From Talinum fruticosum (taxonomy: Eukaryota; Streptophyta; Magnoliopsida; Caryophyllales; Talinaceae), in the NCBI GenBank assembly GCA_021018815.1, contig JAITYX010000154.1, positions 62,001 to 126,000 on the forward strand: a DNA stretch of 64,000 nt, given 5' to 3'. Below, in pieces: positions 34,086 to 45,230 of the stretch (positions are counted from its first letter, which is position 1; every line of letters begins with the position of its first letter). The notes beneath the pieces were generated by a model. That model was not told the origin of the DNA, did no database searches, and saw only the letters and a list, made by a program, of their open reading frames with translations. The position numbers were made by a program, and so were the translations under genes.

Positions 34086-35602
34086 TGAAGGTTTGCTCGG
34101 GAGAGTCTCGAGTCACCCTAGAGGGGGTGAATAGGGTGATGAAAAATCTTTGTGAAAGCACAGACCCTTTTGACATAGTAGAATCAAAGACAGTTTCGAG
34201 AAAAGAAAATTTGGACTCGTAATGTAATGAATCGGAATAAACACGTTCAGCAGTGTCTGTCCGAGTCTAGAATGAACTCGTAACTAGAACACGGAGAATT
34301 TACGTGGAAACCCTCCCGGGGCAGAAAACCACGGCCCGTGTCAATCCAGACACGAAGTCAAATCCACTATTTTGAGTCCACAAAATACCGTGAACTTGAC
34401 AGTAACCCGAGTTGCTCCCTCGGACAACTCTATACAAGTTTTCCTAGACTCGAAGTTCCCTTATCTCGATCTAGTACTTCCTAGCCGAGATAACCCTTAC
34501 AGCTAGGGACAACTAAGCCGAGATAACCCTTACAACTTAGTCAAGGGACCTTACAAAGAATGTAAGAAGTGTTTGTAATCGAGTACAAGACCTTACAACT
34601 CGTAAAGTAATGAATTACAGAGTGGGAGTCGTAAGTTGAAGATTGAAAGTAAATGCAATAACTTTGTTCAAGTTGGAGTATTGACAGTATATCCCGCTAT
34701 CTTCAAGTCTTGTGAAGTGGCTTCTATTTATAGATAACCAGGTAGAGTAGCCTTTATCTTCATCTCGCCGACCGAGAGTCCTCTCGTGACCGTTGATAAG
34801 GGCTTTCCGAGTCACTCGTAAAGTATCCGTTGAAAATATGGTCGCTGGACAACGGTTTAACTCTCTTGGAAGTCCCAAAACCATCGGTTGTGTCTTGAAA
34901 AGTGTGGTGAAAACCATCGTTAAGCTTGACCTTCGATTTTCCGGATATGGAAGCGCATGCCTTCCGACACAATCTTCTCGGGACTAGAGCAGGGATGGTG
35001 AAAAGCTATATCTCGCTGGTGATTTGATGTTCAAGCTCGGCTACTTTTGTAATTTGAAAAGATATCCTCGATTGAATAACCTACAAAAGTAAAACACCTT
35101 CGGTTCTCAAAGTATAAAATACTTTGGTCCAAGGTTAGACACGTATAATAAAAATAATTATGATAATTAACAAGCGATTATCCGAGTCGAAAAGAAATGG
35201 AACTTTCCGAGTCTAATATCCATGAAACTCGGAATTCCATAAGACTTAGTCCTAAGCAAGGAATCAAGTTTTATCAACAAATATCGAGTGGGAAATACTT
35301 GATGTAGACTAAGCACGAAAAGAACTATAAATGCCGACTTTGCAAACAATAGAGTAAATAATCATAAGTCGATTCTCGAGAGAGAATGTACTCGTAATAA
35401 AGAACAAGATTTCGAGTCGCTAACCGAAAAGCGATTAAAGAGATAAGTGAAGGCCGAATCGCATAGAAAAGATACTATTTCACTCAAGTAAGTTTCTAAG
35501 ACACAGAGAATGCCTTGGAATCAAAACACTATATGAATGACATCGTTATACCCGATTCTTTTTGCATGACTCGAAATATATGTAACGTAGTCCGAGTCTT
35601 CA
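34086..35602 (-). repeat. C2 3' LTR
   Basis: 1517 bp. The plus strand begins TGAAGGTTTGCTC and ends CCGAGTCTTCA. A TATA box (minus TCTATAAATAGAAG) is at 34734-34721. The adjoining PPT on the minus strand, ATCAAAAGGGGAGAT, is at 35617-35603. Confidence 0.92.
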
Positions 35603-36006
35603 ATCTCCCCTTTTGATGAAAGGCATTCCATACTTAAACGTAAACTTTGTTAGATGGAAATAGGTTGATTCTCGAATAAAAGTAAGACATATTGACCGGA
35701 GCAATATACAATATATCGAAGCAAAATAAAGTATGCTTGAACTTATTGACTCGTAAAAGAAAGAACTCGAAATTAATAATGAAATGCATTCAGTAAAAAA
35801 ATTATATTACAGGGGCGAAAAGAACTCCCCTAGACAAGACAACCAGCTTCGACTACATTTCTCCCCTTGCCTTTCAACAAAAACAAGAAACAAAAAGAAG
35901 GGAGAAAAGTACAAATAATACACAGAAATTGTCCGGACAAAATAAAATTTTGAAAAGCGTAAATTCCGGAGGCACCGAGGAATCGCGACTCGGTGCATGG
36001 CTCCAA

Positions 36007-37613
36007 CTAGGAGGGAGGGGATTTCGAGTGGAGGCGGAGGTGCGCCGCGCCGATAAGACCTCGACGATGTGCTTGAGCGCGGCGAAGGGAGAACCGGAAC
36101 ATCCGCAGGGGCTCGCTCCGAGTGGTCGACCCGGAGAAAGTGGATCGAGGGGTTCTTCCCTTGGGACCTCTGGGGCTGGAGGGGGCCGCTCCGGCCGACT
36201 CGCCGGAGGAGCGAAATCTTCGACCCACTCGGATCGCCGTCTCGAGCCGAGTACAAAGAACTTGAACTTGGGAGCAGGTTGTCCTCAGCGAGCTGCCACG
36301 GCCTCTTCTTCCCTTGGCCCGAAGGAGCCGCCTCACCGCAGGTTCCTCGGCGTCCTCCGCCGCATCTGCCGCTTCTTCCTCTCGCTTCCTCGGCTTCCTC
36401 GCTCTCCGAGGAGGTCGGCTCGGGCTCGAAGACGTCTCGGATGGGTCCGAGTCTTCCGGGTCCTAAGCCGCCTTGGACCGTCTCTCTCGAGGAGCTCAGC
36501 TAGCTCCTTCTCGCTCCTTAACCAGCTCTCTCATCTCAAGAACGAGAGACTCGTCGCTCTCGGATCTGGGACTCGACCTGGTCTTTTGGTTGATGGTCGA
36601 CCTCGAAGGACAGACTTGAAACCTCCGAGCATGTCTCCGAAATCGAAGACACCGAGGCGATCTTGTCCAAGAAGACAGGAGACAAGAGGGCGGAGAGAGA
36701 TTTGGAAGCACTCGGAGGTGGAGGCACCACCAGGTGAAGAGGGAAGAGGGAGAGGGGTTGATTTCGAGTCCGAGGTGGAGAAGGAGGCCTCAGCTCCGAG
36801 TTGTGAAACCTGCACACCGTGGTTAGTTTCCTGGTATCCGTACCCTCGGAGTTCCTTTTACCGACCACAATGGCCGCCTCGTACACCGCGTTAGGGTCGG
36901 AGGGAAGAGGAACTTGAAATTGTTTGAAGACAAGGGTGAGAAGAGCACCGAAAGGAAGGGAGGTGTTCTTCTTGGTTTGGAGTCGAGCCGGCACAGCGGC
37001 CATTTGCTTCAATGATGGAGGGGAAGAGGTCGACTTCGTATCCCTCCAGTGATATCGAAGAGAGCTTTGAGGTGCTTGGAGTTGGGGTTCTCCTTGCTAG
37101 AATGCCGTGAGAAGAAGGTTCTCATCAGCAGGAAACACGTAAGCCTCGGCTTCGATTTCAACCGAGTCACGTAAAAGTTCTTTCTGGACCCGTGGAATTC
37201 TTTGGCGAACTTTTCAAAGAAGTCGTCGGCGACTTCAGATGAAGGGGATCGGGTTGCTGTTCAAGAAGAGAGAAGAAACTTTGAACAGATCCGTGAAGGA
37301 GAGAGGTGTTGATACTGAACGGTAATGTTCCGAACCCTTGAGGTTAGAACATTTTCGAGTGAGAGAGGTGAGTATAGAACTCGAAACGAGTTCGGGATAG
37401 ATGAACTCACTGAAACACAAGAAATGGTAGACTCCGGTAGTTTGAATATGGGACAACCAGGAGAATTTGGTTGTTGGGAAGAATTTGTCGTCCAGACGCA
37501 AGATGCTCGGGTGACAATGGGTTTAGAGGGGTTGAGCTTTCGACTTGTTGGAGCGAGGTTTCTTTGAGGATGAAGAAACCTCGAAAGTCGGGGTGGTTTC
37601 CTCTCTTAGGCAT
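36007..37613 (-). pseudogene. C2 env-like ORF, degenerate
   Basis: The minus-strand ATG at 37613 opens MPKRGNHPDF as in C1. Frame 37501-37235 holds RLDDKFFPTTKFSWL and CFSEFIYPELV. Frame 37012-36536 holds a long middle part with MAAVPAR, PFGA and a Pro/Ser-rich segment. Frame 36336-36007 holds the basic tail, with stop at 36009-36007. The order of blocks equals C1. The region is GC-rich, so long antisense ORFs occur opposite it. The function of this Sirevirus ORF is unknown, and this copy is frameshifted several times. Confidence 0.7.
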
Positions 37614-38251
37614 TTTGAGAGAAGAAAAGATGAAACTTTTCGAGAGAAGAGGAAAGAGAAGGAGGTGTAGAAGAGAAGAAAACGAAAATGAGAAGAGAGC
37701 AATCGAAAACTTACGAGAGAGAGAGAGAGAGAGCTTCTTCAACACTTGCGGACGATCAAAGAAACACCGTTCACGTAGCCAACTTTCCGCGAGAGGGTTT
37801 TCGTTTGAGAGGGAAGGAGTTTGAGAATACCTAGAGAAAGATGAATAGACGCTATTTATAGAGAATACGCGCGCCCGTTCACTATCCGTTAAGTGGCTCC
37901 GTTCCGTTTTACACGTCCATCGATCATTAATGCCCGGTGTGACAGCTTCGCTTCAACGGTTGAGATAACAACGGTTTGAAATCTGCGGTTAAGATCTCGA
38001 TCACAGCGCTCGAAAAGAGAGAGAGAAAGAGTTTGAAAATATAATCCGAAACTCTCCACTGTTCTAGAGATAGCTTCGTAAAATTTGATGTCCAAATTTT
38101 TCTCTACGACCGAGTTTGACTCGTAAAAGTTTCGAGTGACTCGAAACACGTAAATAACTATCAGCCCAAGTATCACATGATCAACCGAGCCAATGGTTAT
38201 TGACAACTAAAGCACATAGCACGTGAAAAATGCAAGAATCATAACACGAAA

Positions 38252-38946
38252 CTAAGCATTTAGCATGCCAAGCTCATTCCGAATAAAACGTAATTGATCT
38301 TCACCAAGTGGCTTAGTAAAGATATCAGCTAATTGAAGATTAGTCGGAATGAATTCAAGTAAAATATCACCCTTTTCCGAGTGATCGCGTAAGAAATGAT
38401 ACCGACTTCAATATGCTTTGTTTTTGAGTGCTCGGACAGGATTCTTAGTGATACTGACTGCGCTTTGATTGTCACACTTGATTGGGACTGAGTTGAGAGA
38501 TAATCCGAGATCCTTCAAGTGTTGTCGTATCCAGAGAATCCGAGCGCAACAAGCTCCAGCTGGCAATATATTCAGCTTCCGCAGTTGATAGAGCTACCGA
38601 AGTTTTGCTTCTTTGAGTGCCAGGATATTAGGGATTGACCTGAAACCGGCAAGCTCCGGATGTGCTCTTTCGATCTACTTTGTATCCTGCGTAGTCCGCG
38701 TCCGAGTACCCAGCCGACTCGGCTCGAGTCTCCGGAGTACCACGAGTCCTAGATTCCGAGTGCCTCGCAAGATATCTCGAATATTCTCTTCACCGCAGTG
38801 AGATGTGATTCTTTTGGATTAGCTTGAAATCGTGCACATAAGCAAACACCGAACATTATGTCCGGTCCGCTCGAGTAAGATACAGCAGAGATCCAATCAT
38901 ACTTCGATAGAGTTTCGATCTCATCGCTTTACCTGTCTCATCTAAG
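38252..38946 (-). pseudogene. C2 RNase H, degenerate
   Basis: The minus strand continues from RT into copia RNase H blocks in several frames and ends with NELGMLNA and a TAG at 38254-38252, the same pol terminus as C1. Confidence 0.85.
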
Positions 38947-39808
38947 TCAAGTTTTATACTCGCTGCTCATAGGAGTAGATGCGTGCTTTGCATCTTGAAG
39001 TTTGTATTTCTTCAGCAGTTCCTTGGTGTACTTTGATTGATGGACAAAGATTCCATCTTTGTTTTGTTTGATTTGCAGCCCAAGGAAGAAATTGAGTTCT
39101 CCCATCATGCTCATTTGGAACTCTTGGCTCATCAACTCGTAAAATTCTCGACACGTAAATTCATTAGTAGCACCGAAAATAATATCATCAACATATATTT
39201 GAACAATGAGAAAATCTTTCCCTTTGGTCTTTATGAATAGAGTCTTGTCGATCCGACCTCTCTTGAAATCATTTTGAACCGGAAGTCTGCTCAGTCTTTC
39301 ATACCAAGCTCTAGGGGCTTGTTTAAGACCATAGAGAGCCTTTTGAAGTTTGAAAACATGATTTGGAAATTCCGAGTTTTCAAAACCAGGAGGTCGCTCG
39401 ACATAGACCTCTTCTTCAATAAAACCATTGAGAAAGGCACACTTAACATCCATTTGATATAATTTAATATGCATGCAGGATGCAAATGCCAATAGTATTC
39501 TAATGGCTTCAATTCTGCTACTCGGTGCAAAGGTTTCCCCACAATCAATTCCTTCTTCTTGATTGTAACCTCGAGCTACAAGTCTAGCCTTGTTTCTGAC
39601 AACTATTCCACCCTCATCCAGCTTTGTTTTTGAAAACCCATTTGGTTCCTATAACTCGGGTGGTCGGAGGGTCGATTGGTCGAGTCCGGACTTGGTTTCT
39701 CTCGAATTGATTTAGCTCTTCTTGCATGGCCTCTACCCATTCGGGTTCATTAAGGGCCTCTAGTGCATTTTGGGTTCGACCAGAGAAATGAATGCAGTGA
39801 ATGCACAT
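38947..39808 (-). pseudogene. C2 copia reverse transcriptase
   Basis: Frame 39492-38947 (181 codons) is the longest preserved coding piece of the window: KLYQMDVKCAFLNGFIEEE with the first catalytic Asp, [27 protein letters not shown] with the catalytic pair, and GELNFFLGLQIKQ. The N-terminal portion with GTKWVFKNK is in frame 39808-39614, and a frameshift separates the two. Compared with C1 it retains most motif residues. Confidence 0.9.
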
Positions 39809-40057
39809 AGATTATGAAGAGAAGAGCGAGTTCTTACTCCACTTGTTGATATCGGAAATAATGTTTTCTTGGGGATGCCTCGGAAGTAAATTTGAATGCT
39901 TTACCAGCTTCTTTGATTCACCAGGTTTGATGGTTGAGTTGATTGATCTTCGAAACTTGTTCCGTGTGATCCTCTTCATTGACTTGCTCGTTCGGAGCTA
40001 CCTCCGGAGTTGTCTCATTCTCGAGCTTCCTCGTTCGAGTGGTCTCCTTCCGAGTCT

Positions 40058-41461
40058 TTATAGACTCATCTTCGTCATCATCCTTTCGAGCTTCAGCTCC
40101 GAGTATGAAGATTCACTTGGTTTTCCCTGTTCAAGCTCATCAAACACTACGTGGATACTTTCTTCCACTTTGTTAGTTCTCTTGTTGAATATACGATAAG
40201 CTTTGCTATGAGTAGAGTAACCTAGAAAAATTCCTTCGTCTCGACCGAGCATCAAACTTGGTCGATGATCCTTACCGTTGTTGTGGAAAAAGCACTTACA
40301 TCCGAAAGATCTCGAAATAGGAAATATTTGGCTTCCTTCCTTTGTAGAGCTCATATGGTGTTTTCTTCGGAATGGGTCCGATGAGGCATCGATTGAGAGT
40401 GTAGTTGGCCGTGTTTACCGCCTCCGCCCAGTAATAGTAAGGCAAGTTGTGTTCAATCATCTTCGTCCTTGCTATTTCTTCAAGGGTTCTGTTCTTTCTC
40501 TCAACTACTCCATTCTCGTTGAGGAGTTCTGGGTGCCGAGAAGTTGTGAGAAATTCCATTCTTGTCACAAAACTCGAGAATTCCGAGTAGTCGAACTCCC
40601 TTCCATGGTCGGTTCGAATCTTTTGAATCTGAGTCCGAGACTCAACTTGAATCTTTCTACGGAGCTTGCTGAACTCCTCGAAGGCCTCATTCTTATGCTT
40701 CGAAAACACACCCGGTAAATCTTGAAAAATCATCAATAATAACAAGTATGTAAGATTTACCTCCGAGACTCTTTACAGGATTTCACCACATAAGTCCATG
40801 TGTAGTAATTCAAGCACGTTGGATGTGGAAACTGTCTTCAGAGATTTGAATGAGGATCTCGACTTGTTTCCCTTTGGTGCATGCTCCACATACTTTATCC
40901 TTCTCAAAAGCACAGCTTAGGTAATCCTCTAACCGGACCAAGAGATGCAAGCTTTTTGATAGTATGCATGCTAATATGACCTAATCTACGATGCCAAATC
41001 CAGGAATCATCTTGAAGATATGCTTTTAAACATGATAAGTTCCGACTTGGGTCGGAAAGAGGGATGATGTAGGTATTACCCGATCTCTTACCCGAGAGCT
41101 TTATCTCTTTGTTGGTCTCATCCGTGATGTAGCACTTGGATTGAGTGAATCTTACCTCTTGACCTTTGTCACAAAGTCGGGAGATGCTAAGTAGGTTGTA
41201 TTTTAGTCATTTGACCGTGTAGACTGGGCTCACCAGATTGTTTCCATTACCAATCTTCCCAATGCCCACTATCTTGCCCTTGTCGTCATCACCAAAGGTC
41301 ACCTTTCCTCCTTTATATGACTCCAGCTCGTAAAAGAGTCCTTGGTCACCCGACATATGTCGAGAACATCCGCTGTCCAGTACCAGTGTCCTTTGATCTT
41401 TTCCGAGTGACTCGCAAAACAGAGAAAATCTAACCCTTCTCACTTCCTCTAATGAACCCAA
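40058..41461 (-). pseudogene. C2 protease and integrase, degenerate
   Basis: The protease motif LDSGCSRHMSGD is in frame 41461-41207. The zinc-binding part lies at about 41000-40880. The core HMDLCGE near 40785 keeps the first catalytic Asp. RTDHGREFD and the VERKNRTLEE block with the Glu are in frame 40745-40296. The C-terminal block GYSTHSKAYRIFNK is in frame 40354-40058. A frameshift lies just before the VDDYS-type segment near 40740. Confidence 0.87.
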
Positions 41462-41469
41462 GTAACATT

Positions 41470-43243
41470 TCTTATCGTGGTTCTTTTCGAGGAAGAAGGT
41501 GCTTCTGAACCCGATTTGAATGACTTTGGGTTTAGTCCGATTCTCGAGTCTTCTTCTTTTCGAGAACCGAGTCCGTGTCTCTTTCCTGTTAAAAACCTTT
41601 CCTTTTGAAACAGGAGAAAATGGTTTCTTTTTGTGGATAGGTCCGGGTTTAGTCCTCCTTTCATTTTTATGAATGGGACCATGCTCAGCCTTCTTGAACT
41701 TAACAGCTTCGGAATCTTTTTGAACAAATCCGAGTAAGAATTAGATTCTTCCTCTTTGTTGAAACCAAGACCTTCTTTCCGAAATGAGACACATTGTGAT
41801 CCTAAGAGCATATCAAGCTTCTTCCGTCCTCGAGAAAACTTCAAAACCAGATTTTGAGACTCAATGAGCTTCGTTTCGCTTGCTCATTTTCTTTTCTCGA
41901 GTAACTCGGACTCGGCCTCATTAGTATGAGCACTTGTCTTGAGTTCTCTCGAGTGTCGATCTCGCTTTTCCAATTCATTTTTTAAAAAGGTACTCTCGAA
42001 GTAATTGACTCAAGTTGTTCCTTGAAATGAGAAGAATCGAATTGGACTTTTCTTCCAAAGTAAAGATGTATTTAGCTAAATCAACTTTGGAGAATTTGAG
42101 GAAATAGTTTATTACCTCTTCAGGATCAGCTTCCTCATTGTTCGAGTCCGTGTCCGAATCGACTCCTTTTCGGTTTCGAGTCGATGACTCGCCATCGGAC
42201 ATTTTGAGTCATCCGAGTCTTCGTCCTCTTCGGATGAATCCTCATCACTCCACGTTGCCATCATGGCCTTTTTCTTCTTCCTATCCCTTCTTCGTTTTGG
42301 ACAGTCCTTGACTATGTGGTCTTTGCCGCCACATTCAAAACATCCGAATTTTTAGACAAGGATAACTTTGTGGGTGAAGAAAACTTACCTTTTCTCGTCT
42401 CTCTTGTCCTTTTTGTAGTATTCTTCTTTTGGCCTTTTATCCCATCTTTTGTGCTTCATCATTCTCTCGAAGCCTCTTGCAATGAGTGCCATGGGATCAT
42501 CTTCCGAGTCGAGGAGCTTGGACTTGCTTCTTTGGATTCCGAGGCTTTAAGAGCGATGTTCTTTTTGGAAGTACCCTCAAGCATCTTCTTCTTCCGGATG
42601 TATCTCATGGGTCGAAGCTTTCCTATGAGCTCGTCCGGCTTCAAGATTGAGAGGTTCCGAGCCTCTTCTATGGCAGCTACCTTCGGACCCCATCGTTTCT
42701 TGGGTAGGCTTCGAGAATTTTCCAAGCACATTTCTTCATGGGAGATTTTCTTTCCCAAAGATTTGAGATTGTTGGTGATCTCAGTGAATCGTATGAACAT
42801 CCGAGTAATGTTTTCTTCCGCCTCCATTTTAAAAAGCTCATATTTGTGAAGATACTCGGCCGATCTTCGCTTGTCTCACCCGACTTGTACCTTCGTAGGT
42901 GCCGACCGCAGTGTCCCACACTTCTTTAGCGAGTCGCAGCAGAGACTCGATTATATTCTTCCGAGCTTATGGCGCACATGAGGATGTTCATGGCTTTGAA
43001 GTTCTTTCGAACTTCTCCGCTTCGCTGGCGTGAACTCGGCCTTTGTCTTTGGAAGAATTCCGAATTCATCCGTCTTCGTTGGGATGTAGTTCCCTTGTTG
43101 TATGATTTCCCATACTTCTTCGTCGTGATCCATAAGAAAACATTCCATCGCCTTCTTCCAAGTGACCGAAATTTGAACCTTTGAATTTTGGTGGCCTCGT
43201 TGGAAGATCTACCTTCGTCGAACTCTCCGGTGTCTCGAGCCAT
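41470..43243 (-). pseudogene. C2 gag, degenerate
   Basis: ATG at 43243 opens MARDTGEFDEGRS. Blocks DHDEEVWEIIQQGNYIP (frame 43148-42951) and RKNFKAMNILMCAISSEEYN are in different frames. EENITRMFIRFTEITNNLKS is in frame 42827-42459, and the zinc knuckle CFECGGKDHIVKDC is intact at about 42341-42300. A later acidic and charged segment runs through 42202-41449. Two of the early frame breaks lie beside CAG/CTG-type sites (AACGAGG and CACTTGG contexts). Confidence 0.85.
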
Positions 43244-43283
43244 CCGATCTTTAAACCTTTGGACTGTTAGATCCTTTCCGAAA

Positions 43284-43300
43284 GGCTAGGCTCGATACCA
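43284..43300 (-). other. C2 primer-binding site
   Basis: The minus strand reads TGGTATCGAGCCTAGCC two bases after the 5' LTR end. It matches the initiator-Met-type PBS TGGTATCAGAGC except for the missing A in CAG. Confidence 0.85.
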
Positions 43301-43302
43301 AT

Positions 43303-44822
43303 CGAAGGTTTGCTCTGGGAGAGTCTCGAGTCACCCTAGAGGGGGTGAATAGGGTGATGAAAAATCTTTGTGAAAGCACAGCACCCTTTTGACAGAGTAG
43401 AATCAAAGACAGCTTCGAGAAAAGAAAATTTGGACTCGTAATGTAATGAATCGGAATAAACACGTTCGACAGTCGTTGTCTCGAGTCTAGAATGAACTCG
43501 TAACTAGAACACGGAGAATTTACGTGGAAACCCTCCCGGGGCGAAAACCACGGCCCGTGTCAATCCAGTACACGAAGTCAAATCCACTATTTTGAGTCCA
43601 CAAAATACCGTGAACTTGATGTAACCCGAGTTGCTCCCTTGGACAACTCTATACAAGTTTTCCTAGACTCGAAGTTCCCTTATCTCGATCTAGTACTTCC
43701 TAGCCGAGATAACCCTTACAGCCTAGGGACAACTAAGCCGAGATAACCCTTACAGCCTTAGTCAAGGGACCTTACAAAGAATGTAAGAAGTGTTTGTAAT
43801 CGAGTACAAGACCTTACAACTCGTAAAGTAATGAATTACAGAGTGGGAGTCGTAAGTTGAAGATTGAAAGTAAATGCAATAACTTTGTTCAAGTTGGAGT
43901 ATCGACGATATATCCCGCTATCTTCAAGTCTTGTGAAGTGGCTTCTATTTATAGATAACCGGTAGAGTAGCCTTTATCTTCATCTCGCCGACCGAGAGTC
44001 CTCTCGTGACCGTTGATAAGGGCTTTCCGAGTCACTCGAAAGTATCCGTTGAAAATATGGTCGTTGGACAACGGTTTAACTCTCTTGGAAGTCCCAAAAC
44101 CATCGGTTAGTGTCTTGAAAAGTGTGGTGAAAACCATCGTTAAGCTTGACCTTCGATTTTCCGGATATGGAAGCGCATGCCTTCCGACACAATCTTCTCG
44201 GGACTAGAGCAGGGATGGTGAAAAGCTATATCTCGCCGGTGATTTGATGTTCAGGCTTCGCTACTTTTGTAATTTGAAAAGATATCCTCGATTGAATAAC
44301 CTACAAAAGTAAAACACCTTCGGTTCTCAAAGTATAAAATACTTTGGTCCAAGGTTAGACACGGATAATAAAAATAATTATGATAATTAACAAGCGATTA
44401 TTCGAGTCGAAAAGAAATGGAACTTTCTGAGTCTAATATCCATGAAACTCGGAATTCCATAAGACTTAGTCCTAAGCAAGGAATCAAGTTTTATCAACAA
44501 ATATCGAGTGGGAAATACTTGATGTAGACTAAGCACGAAAAGAACTATAAATGCCGACTTTGCAAACAATAGAGTAAATAATCATAAGTCGATTCTGAGA
44601 GAGAATGTACTCGGAATAAAGAACAAGATTTCGAGTCGCTAACTCGAAAAGCGATTAAAGAGATAAGTGAAGGCCGAATCGCATAGAAAAGATACTATTT
44701 CACTCAAGTAAGTTTCTAAGACACAGAGAATGCCTTGGAATCAAAACACTATATGAATGACATCGTTATACCCGATTCTTTTGCATGACTCGTAAATATA
44801 TAGAACGTAGTCCGAGTCTTCA
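43303..44822 (-). repeat. C2 5' LTR
   Basis: 1520 bp. On the plus strand it begins CGAAGGTTTGCTC, so the terminal dinucleotide is CG rather than the TG of its partner, and it ends GAGTCTTCA. The TATA box is at about 43954-43941. It is highly similar to 34086-35602. Confidence 0.92.
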
Positions 44823-44827
44823 AAAGG

Positions 44828-45230
44828 GTCTATGGTCAAAGAGTTCAAGAGTTTGGATACATGATGATACGTAGTCCGAAATTTGGTCCCCCATGGGTTG
44901 CACGGATAAGGATACCAACCAGAATTATGGTGCCTCTTGGTGAACCAAAGAGTTTAGCCCAAGATGGCATGCTACGAGGGAGGAGGTACCATTTTCTCGG
45001 GTAATCAATCCTAGTTGGGCCCACCTACATGAACCAATGGGAGCCTCTCTCCGAGAAAGGATAAACAGGGGTACAATAAAGTTTTCCTAGTGGTCCAAAA
45101 CAATATTTAAACTAGTTCAAAAGTTTCTAAATGAAGGATGTCTAATGCAAGCACATCATTAAAACTCACTACTCAAATTTTCAAGTTTCGCCCTCTTAAT
45201 AAATGATTTATCCTCAACGGAGTCGCCATC
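44828..45230 (-). other. B leader, 5' end, with primer-binding site
   Basis: Non-coding leader. Next to the LTR, the minus strand reads TGGCGACTCCGTTGAGG (about 45228-45212) after a two-base spacer. This resembles the TGGCGACTC-type PBS described for Tat/Ogre elements and attributed to tRNA-Arg. It fixes the right-hand LTR as the 5' LTR. Confidence 0.8.

Larger units (their letters stand above)
34086..44822 (-). mobile_element. C2: full-length Sirevirus-like Ty1/copia element (AAAGG TSD)
   Basis: 10,737 bp on the minus strand, with LTRs at 43303-44822 (5') and 34086-35602 (3') and perfect AAAGG duplications at 34081-34085 and 44823-44827. Gene order is the same as C1. The LTRs are very similar, and most differences between them are 1-2-base indels, so it is the youngest or among the youngest insertions here. 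Coding blocks are better preserved than in C1, but reading frames still break. Confidence 0.93.

Noticed and set aside
35929..36894. 321-codon plus-strand ORF
   Set aside because: It lies opposite the GC-rich C2 env-like region on the minus strand. The equivalent antisense ORF in C1 (31848-31171) shares the cause, few stops in GC-rich sequence, and has no recognisable domain.
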